From assembly GCF_033001325.1 (NCBI RefSeq), contig NZ_CP133111.1, forward strand, positions 5,751,001 through 5,815,000: 64,000 nt of DNA, in the 5' to 3' direction. The notes beneath the pieces were generated by a model, which searched no databases, had not been told where the DNA came from, and saw nothing but the letters and a program-made list of their open reading frames with translations. Source of the DNA: Rhodopseudomonas sp. BAL398. GTDB lineage: Bacteria; Pseudomonadota; Alphaproteobacteria; Rhizobiales; Xanthobacteraceae. Positions 9,524 through 19,023 of the stretch are shown here, one piece after another. Within the stretch, counting starts at the first letter, position 1. The number at the start of each line of letters is the position of its first letter. Made by a program: the position numbers and the translations under genes.

Positions 9524-10659
9524 GACGCCTTCCTCTGGATGTCGCGGAACCGGCCATAGGTCCAATGCGCGGCGCAGGCGCCTTCCGACGACACCATGCA
9601 GGAGCCCATCGGATTGTCTGGCGTGCACACGGTGCCGAACAATTTGCAGTCGGCCGGCTTCTTGACGCCGCGCAGAATCGTGCCGCATTCGCAGGCCGGA
9701 TTGTCGGCCGCGGTGAGTTCGGGCATCTCGAAGCGGCACTCGGCGTCGAAACCCGCATAGGCTGGCTTCAGCTTCAAGCCGCTGTGAGGGATGAGGCCGA
9801 GGCCGCGCCATTCGAACTGCGCGCGCAACTCGAAGATCTCGGCGACCGCGGCTTGCGCGCGCTGATTGCCGTCGCGGTTGACGGCGCGGATATATTGGTT
9901 CTCGACCTGGTGGCGGTCCTCATTGACCTGCTGCACCAGCATCAGGATCGCCTGCATCACGTCGAGCGGTTCGAAGCCGGCGATCACCACGGGCTTGGCG
10001 AAGGTCTCGGCGAAATATTCATAGGGCCTGGTGCCGATCACGGTCGACACATGGGCGGGGCCGACAAAACCGTCGAGCGCGACCTGGTCGGGATCGGCGA
10101 GATCGACGCCGTCGAGAATCGCCTGGATCGCCGGCGGCGTCAGCACGTGGTTGCAAAAGATGCTGAAATTGCCGAGCCGCTTCTCGGTCGCGAGCCGGAT
10201 CGCCATCGCGCTCGGCGGCGTGGTGGTCTCGAAGCCGATGGCGAAGAACACCACCTCGCGCGCGGGCTGCTGTTCGGCGATGGCGATGGCGTCGAGCGTC
10301 GAATACACCATGCGCACATCGGCGCCCGCGGCCTTGGCGCGCAGCAGCGAATTGCGCTGCGAGCCCGGCACCCGCATCAGGTCGCCATAGACGCACAGCG
10401 TCACCTCGGGGCGCTGCGCCAGCGCGATCGCCATGTCGATCCGCCCGGCCGGCAGCACGCAGACCGGGCAGCCCGGGCCGTGGATCATCCGGATATTGTC
10501 CGGCAGCAGGTCTTCCAGGCCGTAGCGCGAAATGGCATGGGTGTGGCCGCCGCAAAATTCCATGAAGCGATAGAGTCGGTCCGGCGCAGCCGTCGCGGCG
10601 ATCACCTCGGCGAGCTGGCGGGCGCGGTTGCCGTCGCGATATTCGTCGACATATTTCAT
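9520..10659 (-). CDS. hypD: Hydrogenase maturation protein HypD
   Basis: HypD is the [4Fe-4S] scaffold protein on which, with HypC, the Fe(CN)2CO group is assembled. The 379-residue translation has [34 protein letters not shown] and [14 protein letters not shown]-type motifs. The C-terminal cysteines are [22 protein letters not shown] and [15 protein letters not shown], split here as the family's cluster ligands. The start ATG at 10659 overlaps the hypC stop by four bases. Nothing is truncated. Confidence 0.96.
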   Translation of the reverse strand: MKYVDEYRDGNRARQLAEVIAATAAPDRLYRFMEFCGGHTHAISRYGLEDLLPDNIRMIHGPGCPVCVLPAGRIDMAIALAQRPEVTLCVYGDLMRVPGSQRNSLLRAKAAGADVRMVYSTLDAIAIAEQQPAREVVFFAIGFETTTPPSAMAIRLATEKRLGNFSIFCNHVLTPPAIQAILDGVDLADPDQVALDGFVGPAHVSTVIGTRPYEYFAETFAKPVVIAGFEPLDVMQAILMLVQQVNEDRHQVENQYIRAVNRDGNQRAQAAVAEIFELRAQFEWRGLGLIPHSGLKLKPAYAGFDAECRFEMPELTAADNPACECGTILRGVKKPADCKLFGTVCTPDNPMGSCMVSSEGACAAHWTYGRFRDIQRKAS

Positions 10660-10889
10660 GACGCCGGCTCCGCGACGCCGCCAAGTTCGGCCAGCAGCGC
10701 CAATGTGTGACGGGCCTCTTCCGGATCGATCCGTGTCAGCGCGTAGCCGACATGCAGGATCACGTAATCGCCGACCTTGAGATTTTCGATCAGCGCCACC
10801 GAGATGATCTTGCCGACGCCGTCAATGTTGACGCGCGCCATCTCGTCGGGCAGCAATTCGGTGACTTCGGCGGGGATGGCAAGGCACAT
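10656..10889 (-). CDS. hypC: Hydrogenase assembly chaperone HypC
   Basis: The 77-residue protein begins MCLAIPAEV, the family signature in which Cys2 binds the iron group and the large-subunit precursor, and contains [16 protein letters not shown]. It carries the Fe(CN)2CO unit from HypD to the HupL precursor. It lies 16 bases after hypB, the position where hypF sits in many rhizobial operons, and overlaps hypD by four bases. A second family member, HupF, is encoded at 15452. Confidence 0.96.
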   Translation of the reverse strand: MCLAIPAEVTELLPDEMARVNIDGVGKIISVALIENLKVGDYVILHVGYALTRIDPEEARHTLALLAELGGVAEPAS

Positions 10890-10905
10890 CTGGTTTGTCC
10901 TTTGC

Positions 10906-11823
10906 TCACTCGGCCGCGGTCGCCAGCGTCGCGGCGCGCTTGGCGATCCAGGCGTAGAACGCCTTCATGCCTTCGCCGGTCCGGGCCGACACCGTCAGCA
11001 CCTCAATTTTTGGATTGACCCGCCTGGCATATTCGATGGTGCGCGCCAGATCGAAATCCAGATGCGGCACCAGATCGATCTTGTTGATCAGCATCAGGCT
11101 GGAGGCCGCGAACATGTCGGGGTATTTCAGCGGCTTGTCCTCGCCCTCGGTGGTCGAGAACACCACCACCTTGTGGGCCTCGCCGAGATCGAACGCCGCC
11201 GGGCAGACCAGATTGCCGACGTTTTCGATGAACAACAGCCCGTTGTCGATCGCGGGTAGTCTGTCGAAAGCGGTGCCGACCATCGCGGCGTCGAGGTGGC
11301 AGCCCTTGCCGGTATTGACCTGGATCGCGGCGGCGCCGGTGGCGCGGATTCGTTCGGCGTCATTCGAGGTCTGCTGATCGCCCTCGATCACCGCGATCGG
11401 GCTGGTGCCTTTCAGGTCATTGATCGTCCTCACCAGCAGCGCGGTCTTGCCGGCGCCGGGGCTGGAGACCAGGTTGAGGGCGAACACATGGGCGGCGGCA
11501 AAGCGGGCGCGGTTGGCTTGCGCCAGCTCGTCATTCTTGCCGAGAATATCGCGCTCAATCTGGACGATGCGCTGCTGGCTCAATCCGGGCACATGGACGC
11601 CGGCCAGGTCGCCGCCGAAATCGATCGTGTCGCCTGCCGGCGGATGCGGATGATCATGGTCGTGGTCGGGGTGATGATGATGGTGATGATCGCCATCATC
11701 ATGGGAATGCGGATGGGAATGGCCGGCGCCATCGCCGTGATGGTGATGATGCGCATGGCCGTGCGGCTTGGCGCCGGGCTCGATGCTGGCATTCTGATTG
11801 TCGCAACCGCACACCGTACACAT
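10906..11823 (-). CDS. hypB: Ni-binding GTPase HypB
   Basis: HypB delivers nickel with HypA. The 305-residue protein starts MCTVCGCDN, the high-affinity CxxCGC nickel site. A long His/Asp-rich segment of about residues 19-65 follows, with runs of five and six histidines, which is typical of nickel-storing HypB in rhizobia. The GTPase part has P-loop [21 protein letters not shown] and [10 protein letters not shown]. The ATG at 11823 shares one base with the hypA stop (TGATG). The longer frame upstream reads hypA in another frame. Confidence 0.96.
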   Translation of the reverse strand: MCTVCGCDNQNASIEPGAKPHGHAHHHHHGDGAGHSHPHSHDDGDHHHHHHPDHDHDHPHPPAGDTIDFGGDLAGVHVPGLSQQRIVQIERDILGKNDELAQANRARFAAAHVFALNLVSSPGAGKTALLVRTINDLKGTSPIAVIEGDQQTSNDAERIRATGAAAIQVNTGKGCHLDAAMVGTAFDRLPAIDNGLLFIENVGNLVCPAAFDLGEAHKVVVFSTTEGEDKPLKYPDMFAASSLMLINKIDLVPHLDFDLARTIEYARRVNPKIEVLTVSARTGEGMKAFYAWIAKRAATLATAAE

Positions 11824-12164
11824 CAGGCAACCTCCAATTCCTTGACCCGCATCTCCTCGCCCGCGGTGACTTGCAGCTGGTAGCTGCCGCAGCACAGGCA
11901 GGGATCGTAGCGGCGTTTCACCGGGACGGTTTTGATGCAGCTCATGCACCAGGCCTCGCCGGGCGAGGTGATGATCTCCAGTCTTGCCGCGGCGGCGATC
12001 GAGTGCGCCGCAACAACGTCGAAGCAAAACCGCATCGCCTCGGGCTCGACCTGGCTCAGCGCGCCGATTTCCAGCCACACCGTTTTGACTTTGGCGAAGG
12101 ATTGTCGCCGCGCCTCGGCCTCGATGATCTCGATCACGCCCTCGCACAACGCCATTTCATGCAT
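11823..12164 (-). CDS. hypA: Nickel metallochaperone HypA
   Basis: The 113-residue protein begins MHEMALCEG, with the nickel-binding Met-His N-terminus. The zinc site is formed by CMSC and CLCC in the C-terminal half. HypA works with HypB to insert nickel into the large subunit precursor. Its start overlaps the hupK end by eight bases. Confidence 0.96.
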   Translation of the reverse strand: MHEMALCEGVIEIIEAEARRQSFAKVKTVWLEIGALSQVEPEAMRFCFDVVAAHSIAAAARLEIITSPGEAWCMSCIKTVPVKRRYDPCLCCGSYQLQVTAGEEMRVKELEVA

Positions 12165-13188
12165 CGGCCGTCTCCCGAAGGGTGAGCCGGTAGCCGACGC
12201 AGGGGTCGAAAGCGGCGATCAGCTGGTCGACCGCTTGCCGGTCGCTGCATTGCAGCGTGGCGCCGCGCAGCATCCGTGCCAGCGGGCCGCGGGGGTGAAA
12301 ATTCCATTCCGTCGGCGCGAGGCAAGAAAAGCGGCCGACCCGGCCGTCGCGATCGAGTTCGACCAGATGATAGAGCCGGCGGCGCGCGGTCTCGACCGCG
12401 GCGGCGCCGAGATTGGCGGCGAGGCGATAACCGATCGGCGCGTCTGGGCAGGGCGCGGCGTCGGTAACGAGGCCGCGCAGGCTTTTCGGCATGGTGACGA
12501 GTTCATCCAGCCGCGCGCGCAGCCTTGCCGCCGCATTGTCGGGCGACGCCATCGGACGCGAACGTGCCCAGGGGCCGGTTTCCGGAACGGAGCCGTCGAG
12601 ATCGGGTGCCGCCGCATAGCGGGAGCCGCCATCCGCCAGCCTTGCGATGACGGCGAGGTCATCAGAGGCGGTGAGGGCAGATGGTCCCGATGCGCTGAAC
12701 CGTGCGGTGCTCTCATCCGGGATCAGATCGGCGATGCCGATCTGATCGAAGGCGGATTGGATCCGATCGATGCCGCGCAACAACGCCGGACCATCGTTCG
12801 CCGTCTCGTCCGCAAACAGCGCGGCGGCGCCGATCACCTGGCGCGTCGCGTCGGCGATCGGCGGATGTTCGAGCAAACGCAGCGCCGTGACCGCACCGCG
12901 CAACTGCTCGGCCAATCGCTCGGCAAGCAGCGCCGCGTGACGGAAGCGGCGTTGCTGCGGCGAGGTCGCGATGCCGCGCGCGGCATCGACCGCGGTTTGG
13001 GCGGCGACACGATGCGCCGTGGAGCATAGCGCGAACAGCCGCGGCAGCAGCACCAGCATCTGCGCCACTTCGCGTCCCGCCAGCAATTTGCCCAGCGCCG
13101 GCAGCCGCCGCGGCACGATGCCGACATCGGCCACGCGACCATCATCGAGCAGCAGCGCGATATCGATGTCTGCACCGGGCGTGCTCAT
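12157..13188 (-). CDS. hupK: Hydrogenase accessory protein HupK
   Basis: HupK is an auxiliary maturation factor resembling a degenerate hydrogenase large subunit. The C-terminus APTEWNFHPRGPLARML and AAFDPCVGYRL mimics the APTTWNxSPRD and FDPCLAC ends of HupL, but only one cysteine of the second CxxC remains. The protein is 343 residues. The ATG at 13188 overlaps the hupJ stop (ATGA). It is inferred to act as a scaffold for active-site assembly, as proposed for the family; its exact chemistry is not visible in the sequence. Confidence 0.88.
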   Translation of the reverse strand: MSTPGADIDIALLLDDGRVADVGIVPRRLPALGKLLAGREVAQMLVLLPRLFALCSTAHRVAAQTAVDAARGIATSPQQRRFRHAALLAERLAEQLRGAVTALRLLEHPPIADATRQVIGAAALFADETANDGPALLRGIDRIQSAFDQIGIADLIPDESTARFSASGPSALTASDDLAVIARLADGGSRYAAAPDLDGSVPETGPWARSRPMASPDNAAARLRARLDELVTMPKSLRGLVTDAAPCPDAPIGYRLAANLGAAAVETARRRLYHLVELDRDGRVGRFSCLAPTEWNFHPRGPLARMLRGATLQCSDRQAVDQLIAAFDPCVGYRLTLRETADA

Positions 13189-13664
13189 GGCCGCGGCTCC
13201 GTCACCGCGCCGCGCAAAAAACTGCGGCGATCGAGCGCGGCGACCACGCGGGTCTTCGGCATCTCCGGCGCGGGATGGCGGATTTCGGCGATCGCGGCTT
13301 CGGCATTGGCACGCGCTGACGCCATGTCGGCGAAGTCGAACATCGGGGAAAACAGCGAGCAACTGGCGATCCGCCCCATTCCGTCGATTTCGCCGACGGT
13401 GAAGTCGAAGGCGCCGACCGCAAAATCGTGGCTGAACGATGCGCCGCGCGCGCGCGCCGCCGGCGATCCGTCAGACGGCAGCAGCATCAGGTTCATGAAC
13501 CAGGGTGTGATCAGGATGCCGCTGATCGCATCGTCATGGCTCTCGAAGCCGATCGCTTCGACCGTCAGCGCGTCATGATAGATCGGCAGGCCACGCATCG
13601 CGGTGTCGCCGATGCGGCGATAACAGGCCTCCAGCGAGGCCGCATAGGCGATGGCACTTGTCAT
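13185..13664 (-). CDS. hupJ: Hydrogenase assembly chaperone HupJ (HybE family)
   Basis: The 159-residue protein belongs to the HybE/HupJ family: MRGLPIYHDALTVEAIGF and ILITPWFMNLMLLPSDG are family signatures. E. coli HybE binds the Tat signal of the small subunit or assists large-subunit assembly. I took the ATG at 13664; the frame open to 13841 reads hupI out of frame. It overlaps hupK by four bases and follows hupI by 20. Confidence 0.85.
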   Translation of the reverse strand: MTSAIAYAASLEACYRRIGDTAMRGLPIYHDALTVEAIGFESHDDAISGILITPWFMNLMLLPSDGSPAARARGASFSHDFAVGAFDFTVGEIDGMGRIASCSLFSPMFDFADMASARANAEAAIAEIRHPAPEMPKTRVVAALDRRSFLRGAVTEPRP

Positions 13665-13684
13665 CCGCGTCCTTCCGCCAAGCG

Positions 13685-13900
13685 TCAGTTGTCGCCTTCG
13701 ATCATCATGAATTTGCCCCGCACCGCGTCGCAATTCGGGCAGGTCCAGTCCGCCGGCAAAGCCGTGAACGGCGTGCCGGGCGGAATCTGCGCCACCGCGT
13801 CGCCCTGCGCCGGATCGTAGACGGTCCAGCAGATGCCGCATTCCATCCTTGCGGCGTCGGCGATATCCTCGCGGACGCCGAAATTCTCAAAGCTGCTCAT
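13685..13900 (-). CDS. hupI: Rubredoxin HupI
   Basis: The 71-residue protein has two knuckles, [10 protein letters not shown] and [11 protein letters not shown], that hold one iron, with PPGTPF and LPADWTCP typical of rubredoxin. In hup operons HupI supports small-subunit iron-sulfur cluster assembly under oxygen. It overlaps the hupH stop region by four bases (13897-13900). Confidence 0.94.
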   Translation of the reverse strand: MSSFENFGVREDIADAARMECGICWTVYDPAQGDAVAQIPPGTPFTALPADWTCPNCDAVRGKFMMIEGDN

Positions 13901-14763
13901 TTGAAATAGGCCTCTCTGATCTCGGCCAGCCGCTCGGCGGAATCCTCAAAATCCTCATTGGCGGCGATCGCAACGGTCGGCACGCCGCCGACCTCGAGCG
14001 TGTCGAGAATGATCATGTCCATGGCGTTGAAAAACTGCACCGACCAGACATTACGGACCCCGGTGGCCAGCACACGGCAGGTGCCGTAGCCGCGCGACAC
14101 CAGGCGGATCGGCCCGTTGCGCAGGGTCTGCTGCAGGAAGGTCATGTCGACCGGGCTCATCGGCAGCAGCGTGAAGTTGATGACGCGCGACGGATCGCCA
14201 GGCTGATAGGCCAAAGCACGGTCGCGGATTTCGCTCAAGACCGGCATCACATTCATCGCGTCGGGCGGCGGCGTGCCGGGGACGAGATCCGGCGCGGTCA
14301 GGTCGGAGGCGGCGCGCAGCACCAGTTCGGGGATTGCCGCGACCTCGACATAGTCCCTGGGCGCGTCGCCACCCTCCAGCCTGATCTGCCACAGCCCGGC
14401 CAGCACCGATTCCTGGATCTGCGCCACCGATCCATCCGGCAGCGCCACCACGCCGCTGACCTCGCCTTCGCCGAACACGTCGGCGACCAGCTTGCGCTCC
14501 ATCGCGGTGAAATCGTCGAGCCGGAATGCGCGTGACGGCGCGTCGGCGCGCTGGCTGGCGAGCGCCGCGGTGAGTTGCTCCAGCAGCGCCATCGCGCGCG
14601 GGCATTGCGCGGCCAAAGCGGCGCCGTCGAACGACGCCAGCGCCTTGATGGCACCGGCGCCGGTCAGGCTGCCGTGCCGGGCGTCGAGGCTTTCGTCGCC
14701 GATCGGGAATACATTGATCGGCTGTTCGGCGCCTTCCGGCGCCACCCAAAAACCCTGCTTCAT
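13897..14763 (-). CDS. hupH: Hydrogenase expression protein HupH (HyaF family)
   Basis: The 288-residue protein has the HupH/HyaF C-terminal domain: [35 protein letters not shown] and [12 protein letters not shown] are hallmarks. It is an accessory factor thought to help make active hydrogenase in the presence of oxygen; its biochemistry is not settled. The ATG at 14763 overlaps the hupG stop (ATGA), and hupI overlaps its end. Confidence 0.9.
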   Translation of the reverse strand: MKQGFWVAPEGAEQPINVFPIGDESLDARHGSLTGAGAIKALASFDGAALAAQCPRAMALLEQLTAALASQRADAPSRAFRLDDFTAMERKLVADVFGEGEVSGVVALPDGSVAQIQESVLAGLWQIRLEGGDAPRDYVEVAAIPELVLRAASDLTAPDLVPGTPPPDAMNVMPVLSEIRDRALAYQPGDPSRVINFTLLPMSPVDMTFLQQTLRNGPIRLVSRGYGTCRVLATGVRNVWSVQFFNAMDMIILDTLEVGGVPTVAIAANEDFEDSAERLAEIREAYFK

Positions 14764-15203
14764 GACGCCCCCCGATTCAAAAACGACATCGACTTGACCA
14801 CCTTGGCGCTGCTGCGCGCCGGCTGGCCGCCACGGTCGAGTACCGCGCTGATCCGCGCGACGTAAACCGACCAGTCCTTGATCTTGGGAATGATCTCCAG
14901 CACCTCGCCGCCGCCCCACAGCACCAGGCTCGGATAGACCTGAACCGAGAAGCGGGTTGCCAATGCGGCCTCGGCCTGCGGCGCGATAACCGCGCCGTGC
15001 AGCCGGCCCTGGAACGCCTCGATCAATTCGGGAAGCACCACGGCGACATCGGCGGCTTCGGGCCAGCGCTGGACGTCGCCGGAAAACAGCAGGATCGGCA
15101 CCGCGCCTGCTGCCTCAGCAGATGTCAGGAATGCGTCCACCTCCGCGACATCGAGTGTCGGCAGACCGGGCCGGAGACGGATGGATGGCGTGCGCGATGT
15201 CAT
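14760..15203 (-). CDS. hupG: Hydrogenase chaperone HupG (HyaE, thioredoxin-like)
   Basis: The 147-residue protein has a thioredoxin-like fold pattern ([34 protein letters not shown]) without the CxxC redox pair. HyaE/HupG proteins bind the Tat signal of the hydrogenase small subunit to hold it until cofactor insertion is complete. I chose ATG 15203 because GGGAGG lies just upstream; an in-frame ATG at 15215 is less well placed. It is the first gene after a 248-base gap in the operon and has its own sigma54 promoter candidate. Confidence 0.87.
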   Translation of the reverse strand: MTSRTPSIRLRPGLPTLDVAEVDAFLTSAEAAGAVPILLFSGDVQRWPEAADVAVVLPELIEAFQGRLHGAVIAPQAEAALATRFSVQVYPSLVLWGGGEVLEIIPKIKDWSVYVARISAVLDRGGQPARSSAKVVKSMSFLNRGAS

Positions 15204-15280
15204 GTTTCCTCCCATTGGACGGGTTTCCGCCTCTTGTTGGGCAATTTAGTTGTCACTCGAGTAGGTCGTATACCAACGTG

Positions 15281-15297
15281 AGCAAGTTGCATGCCAG
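15281..15297 (-). promoter_or_regulatory. Sigma54 (-24/-12) promoter candidate for hupG
   Basis: The minus strand reads CTGGCATGCAACTTGCT. Against the consensus YTGGCACGRNNNTTGCW it keeps TGGCA, TTGC and the exact ten bases between GG and GC. The start site would fall near 15271, about 68 bases before the hupG ATG. It lies in the only large non-coding gap of the hup operon. Confidence 0.7.
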
Positions 15298-15300
15298 CGC

Positions 15301-15352
15301 TGGATATCGATTATCCACCCGTAACACATTGTAATACCGCCTCATTGGCGGT
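15301..15352. promoter_or_regulatory. Dyad symmetries upstream of hupG promoter
   Basis: TGGATA-TCGAT-TATCCA (15301-15317) is a perfect inverted repeat directly upstream of the -24 box. TAACACATTGTAA (15322-15334) resembles the IHF consensus on the minus strand with two mismatches. ACCGCC-TCATT-GGCGGT (15336-15352) is a perfect 6-bp stem, and GGATAG recurs at 15400-15405. The GGATA(A/G) core also occurs twice before hupS. These may be binding sites for HupR and IHF, or the stem may be an attenuator after hupF. Confidence 0.4.
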
Positions 15353-15451
15353 GTCGGAGACCATCTGCCCAAAGGGGTGTTAATCTACCTCGCTTCATTG
15401 GATAGTTGCTTTCCACCGCCGCCATGGTGACGGTCGCGCTCCTCCGGGCGG

Positions 15452-15748
15452 CTAACCGTCCCGCAGATGGGGCGGCAATTGCGGCTCGCGATCGATCAGG
15501 TCGGCGAACAGATGGTCGAAGCTGTCGCCGTTGCAGGCCGCCGCCAGCCCCTCGAGGGCATTGTCGATCTGTTCGGCTTCCACGGCGTCCAGCAGCCGAA
15601 CCGCATTGTCGATGAACACCAGCACCCGGGCGCCGACCGGCGGGCGGTCGAGCAGCAGCACCGAGACCCGGCGCTGCTCGCCGCGCCGTTCGCACAGCGC
15701 CGACATGCCGTTGGTTTCGACGATCGTCATGGGGATGCCGAGGCACAT
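15452..15748 (-). CDS. hupF: HypC-like hydrogenase chaperone HupF
   Basis: The 98-residue protein begins MCLGIPMTIVE, the HypC-family signature, and carries GARVLVFIDNAVRLLD. It is a HypC paralogue dedicated to the HupL precursor and protects it at high oxygen in Rhizobium. The ATG at 15748 follows hupD by 10 bases. A 248-base gap separates it from hupG, which is unusual because most neighbours overlap. Confidence 0.92.
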   Translation of the reverse strand: MCLGIPMTIVETNGMSALCERRGEQRRVSVLLLDRPPVGARVLVFIDNAVRLLDAVEAEQIDNALEGLAAACNGDSFDHLFADLIDREPQLPPHLRDG

Positions 15749-15758
15749 CGAAGGTGAC

Positions 15759-16370
15759 CTATCCGTTGACGTTGGCGGCGTCGCGCCGCTCATAGCGCGC
15801 AAGATCGATATCATTGCCGAGCAGGCCTTCGGATTCGGCGAGCGGCGTGGTGCGCGCACTGACCGGCACGTCCCATTCGGCGAGCACCGCGCAGGCCGCC
15901 GCGATCGCCGGACCGATCTGCGCGCGCACCGGGTCGGTGAGGGGGCCGCCCCAATCCTCCAGATCCAGCGCCTGGCAGCCGATCAGCACCAGGCGCGCGG
16001 GATATCGCCCGAGCAGATCGGCCGCGCTCAGCACCTCCTGAAAGCCGGTCTGGTGTAGGCTCATCTTCTTGACGCCGGTGAATTTCGGCACCTCGTCGTC
16101 GCGCACCAGCTTCAAAGTGCCGGGGGCGACGCCGTAGTCGATGGCGTCGAACACGATCAGATCGTCGGCCTCCTGGACGAAATTGACCAGGTACAGCCCC
16201 TGGGTGCCGCCGTCGAGCAGGGTGACGTTGTCGGGCATTGTGAAGCGGCGGTGGAATTCCTCCACCACCCGGACGCCGAAGCCTTCATCCGCCCACAGAA
16301 TATTGCCGATGCCGAGCACCAGCACGCGGCGCGGCCGATCCAGAGTCTGCTGCCTGTCGCGTGCGATCAT
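15759..16370 (-). CDS. hupD: Hydrogenase maturation endopeptidase HupD
   Basis: HupD removes the C-terminal tail of HupL after nickel insertion. The protein has VLGIGNILWADEGFGVRVVEE, split here by the family Glu, DAIDYG with the Asp, and SLHQTGF with the His; these three are the nickel-recognising residues of the HybD fold. Two starts are possible: ATG 16370, used here, and GTG 16379, which would overlap the hupC stop as GTGA. HupF follows 10 bases downstream. Confidence 0.93.
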   Translation of the reverse strand: MIARDRQQTLDRPRRVLVLGIGNILWADEGFGVRVVEEFHRRFTMPDNVTLLDGGTQGLYLVNFVQEADDLIVFDAIDYGVAPGTLKLVRDDEVPKFTGVKKMSLHQTGFQEVLSAADLLGRYPARLVLIGCQALDLEDWGGPLTDPVRAQIGPAIAAACAVLAEWDVPVSARTTPLAESEGLLGNDIDLARYERRDAANVNG

Positions 16371-16375
16371 GGTGC

Positions 16376-17110
16376 TCACCGCGGAAAATCGTCGATGTCG
16401 TCGCGGAACAGGCGTTCGCCGGACACCATCGACGAGATCATGCTCTGGCGGCTCAGGATGTCCTCGCGCACCGCGGCATAGACATGCACGATCGCGAAGA
16501 TGGTGATCGCCCACATCCCGAGATGATGCCAGGTGTGCAGCGATTGGCTGTTGGGGAAGACCCAGAACATGAAGCCGAAGACTTTGTGTTGCCAGCTATC
16601 GATGCCTTCGCCTTCGGAATACAGTGCCATGCCGCTCAGCATCATGAAGATCAGGAACAGCATGAAGGAGAACATCGCCACATGCGCCAGCGGGTTGTGG
16701 CCGATATATTTCTTCGGGTCCCTGACCATGAACATGTACCATTTCAGCTCGTACAGGATGCCCCACCACCAGACCCGGTTGAAGATCGGCAGATAGAAGA
16801 CCTGGCGGGAGAATTTATTGCCGACAAAGGCCCAATATAGCCGCAGCAGAAAGAACACGATCAGGGTCTGGCCCGCGGCGAAATGCGCGAAGCGGATATA
16901 GCCCATCTGGAAGCTCGCCGAGGCCTCGCCGGGGACCGACGGCAAGGGCGTGCCGATGAAATAGCCGGTGACGCATAGCACCAGGATCAACGCCGCGTTG
17001 ACCCAATGCCAGATCCGCACCGGCGCTTCGTAGACGTAGACGGTCTGCAGCGATTTCACGCGCTCGCCATTGGCGTCGAGAACGCCATGCATCCGTGCAA
17101 TCTCGGTCAT
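16376..17110 (-). CDS. hupC: Ni/Fe-hydrogenase b-type cytochrome subunit
   Basis: The 244-residue integral membrane cytochrome b anchors HupSL and passes electrons to quinone. Four membrane helices are visible, with haem-ligand histidines in RIWHWVNAALILVLCVTGY, RFAHFAAGQ, and LHTWHHLGMWAITIFAIVHVY. GAGAGG-like bases (GGGAGAGGATC) precede the ATG at 17110. It is separated from hupL by 104 bases that contain a strong hairpin. Confidence 0.94.
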   Translation of the reverse strand: MTEIARMHGVLDANGERVKSLQTVYVYEAPVRIWHWVNAALILVLCVTGYFIGTPLPSVPGEASASFQMGYIRFAHFAAGQTLIVFFLLRLYWAFVGNKFSRQVFYLPIFNRVWWWGILYELKWYMFMVRDPKKYIGHNPLAHVAMFSFMLFLIFMMLSGMALYSEGEGIDSWQHKVFGFMFWVFPNSQSLHTWHHLGMWAITIFAIVHVYAAVREDILSRQSMISSMVSGERLFRDDIDDFPR

Positions 17111-17182
17111 GATCCTCTCCCTGCGGCCCGCGCTCGCCCGGTGGGCGATTCGCGCATGGGCCCTATTGCGATATGCCGGACG

Positions 17183-17206
17183 GGGCGGCGAGGGTGATCG
17201 CCGCCC
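17183..17206 (-). other. Hairpin between hupL and hupC
   Basis: GGGCGGCGA (17183-17191), loop GGGTGA, TCGCCGCCC (17198-17206) is a perfect 9-bp stem 9 bases after the hupL stop. No T-run follows on the coding strand, so it more likely stabilises the hupSL message or lowers read-through than terminates fully. Confidence 0.55.
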
Positions 17207-17214
17207 GCGATGCA

Positions 17215-19008
17215 TCAGCGAACCGTGACCCGGCTCTTTTCCTGGCCGTCCTCGCTCATCACATGGGTCGAGCAGGCCAGGCATGGATCGAAAGAATGCA
17301 GCGTGCGCAGGATCTCCAGCGGCTTTTGCGGATCCGCCATCGGCGTATCCATCAACGACGCCTCGAACGCGCCGATATTGCCCTTGGGGTCGCGCGGCGA
17401 GCCGTTCCAGGTGGTGGGAACGACGCATTGATAGTTGTCGATCTTGGTGTCCTTGATCTTGATCCAATGCGCCAATGCGCCGCGCGGCGCCTCAGTGAAG
17501 CCGTAGCCCTTGGCATTGGCGGGCCAGCTTTCCGGCTTCCATTTTTCGACATTGGCGGTCGACGAATCGCCGTTTTTGATCCGGTTGACCAGCTTGTCCT
17601 GGAAATGCCGCATCTGATGCGCCGCCCATTGGCATTCCAGCGCGCGCGCGGCGGTACGGCCGAGCGTTGAGAACAGAGCGGGCAGCGGCAGGCCGAGCGT
17701 CTTCAGCAGTTGGTCGGTCGGCTCCTTGAATTCCGGCTTGTTCTGCGCATAGCCGACGATATAGCGCGCCAGCGGTCCGACCTCGACCGCGTGACCGCGC
17801 CAGCGCGGCGATTTGATCCAGGAATACTTGCCGCCCTCGTCGAGCTCCTTGATGTCGGTCTTGGTGCCCTTGGCGTTGGGACCGAGCTGGTAATTCGGCT
17901 CGGTGACGCCGTCCCAGGGATGCAGGCCCTTGGTCTCGTCGGGATATTTGTACCAGGAATGGGTGACGAATTCCTGGATCTGCTCTGGATCGCCGTGATC
18001 GATCGGCAGCACCTCGCCCAGATTGCCGTTGATGATGACGCCGCGCGGCAATTTCAGGTTCGCCGACGCGTAATCATTGGCGTTTTCCGGGATGTCGCCG
18101 TAACTCATCACGCTCTTGCTGGACAGGCCGCCGCCATGCAGCCAGTCCTTGTAGAACGAGCCGATCGCGATCACGTCCGGCACATAGACCTTCTCGGCGA
18201 ACTCGATGCTGCGATCGATGATCGACGACACCAGGTTGAGCCGTTCCATGTTGATGGCGCCGACCGCGCCGGTGCCGTCGACATTGATCGCGCAGGGAAC
18301 GCCGCCGACCAGCCAGTTCGGATGCGGGTTCTTGCCGCCATAGATGGTGTGGATCTTGACGATTTCCTTCTGGAAATCCAGCGCTTCCAGATAATGCGCC
18401 ACCGCCATCAGATTGGCTTCCGGCGGCAGCTTGTAGGCGGCGTGACCCCAATAGCCGTTCTTGAACGGGCCGAGCTGTCCGGATTCGACGAATTTGGTCA
18501 GCCGGGTCTGCAGGTCCTTGAAATAGCCGGGTGACGACAGCGGCCAGCTCGAGACCGATTGCGCCAGCAGCGAGGTCGCCTTCGGATCGGCCTTCAGCGC
18601 CGAGACGACGTCGACCCAGTCGAGCGCGTGCAGATGATAGAAATGCACGATGTGGTCGTGCACCTGCAGGCACAGCTGCATGATGTTGCGGATCGAATTG
18701 GCGTTGTCCGGGATCATGATGCCGAGCGCGTTCTCGACCGCGCGGACCGAGGTCAGCGCGTGGGTGCCGGTGCAGACGCCGCAGATCCGTTCGGTGAAGG
18801 CCCAGGCGTCGCGCGGGTCGCGGCCGCGCAGGATGGTCTCGATACCGCGCCACATCGTGCCGGTGGACACCGCGTTGCGGATCACATTGTCGGAGTCGAC
18901 ATTGACCTCGACGCGCATGTGACCCTCAATCCGGGTCACCGGATCGACGACGATGCGGCGTCCGGAATTGTCGAGCGAAAAGCCGTTCGGCGTGGTGATG
19001 TTGGTCAT
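17215..19008 (-). CDS. hupL: Uptake [NiFe]-hydrogenase large subunit
   Basis: The 597-residue subunit carries the NiFe active site. The N-terminal ligands are Cys76 and Cys79 in [12 protein letters not shown]; the C-terminal ligands are Cys576 and Cys579 in [11 protein letters not shown] 15-residue tail beginning VMSEDG after His582 is the piece HupD cuts off. [18 protein letters not shown] and the APTTWN-type segment [11 protein letters not shown] complete the family pattern. It follows hupS by 15 bases and precedes hupC. All residues I would expect for a functional group 1 enzyme are present. Confidence 0.97.
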   Translation of the reverse strand: MTNITTPNGFSLDNSGRRIVVDPVTRIEGHMRVEVNVDSDNVIRNAVSTGTMWRGIETILRGRDPRDAWAFTERICGVCTGTHALTSVRAVENALGIMIPDNANSIRNIMQLCLQVHDHIVHFYHLHALDWVDVVSALKADPKATSLLAQSVSSWPLSSPGYFKDLQTRLTKFVESGQLGPFKNGYWGHAAYKLPPEANLMAVAHYLEALDFQKEIVKIHTIYGGKNPHPNWLVGGVPCAINVDGTGAVGAINMERLNLVSSIIDRSIEFAEKVYVPDVIAIGSFYKDWLHGGGLSSKSVMSYGDIPENANDYASANLKLPRGVIINGNLGEVLPIDHGDPEQIQEFVTHSWYKYPDETKGLHPWDGVTEPNYQLGPNAKGTKTDIKELDEGGKYSWIKSPRWRGHAVEVGPLARYIVGYAQNKPEFKEPTDQLLKTLGLPLPALFSTLGRTAARALECQWAAHQMRHFQDKLVNRIKNGDSSTANVEKWKPESWPANAKGYGFTEAPRGALAHWIKIKDTKIDNYQCVVPTTWNGSPRDPKGNIGAFEASLMDTPMADPQKPLEILRTLHSFDPCLACSTHVMSEDGQEKSRVTVR

Positions 19009-19023
19009 GATGCGTCCTTCCGA

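Noticed and set aside
12157-13188. hupK as a second functional hydrogenase large subunit
   Set aside because: It lacks the CxxC pairs needed to bind the NiFe site.
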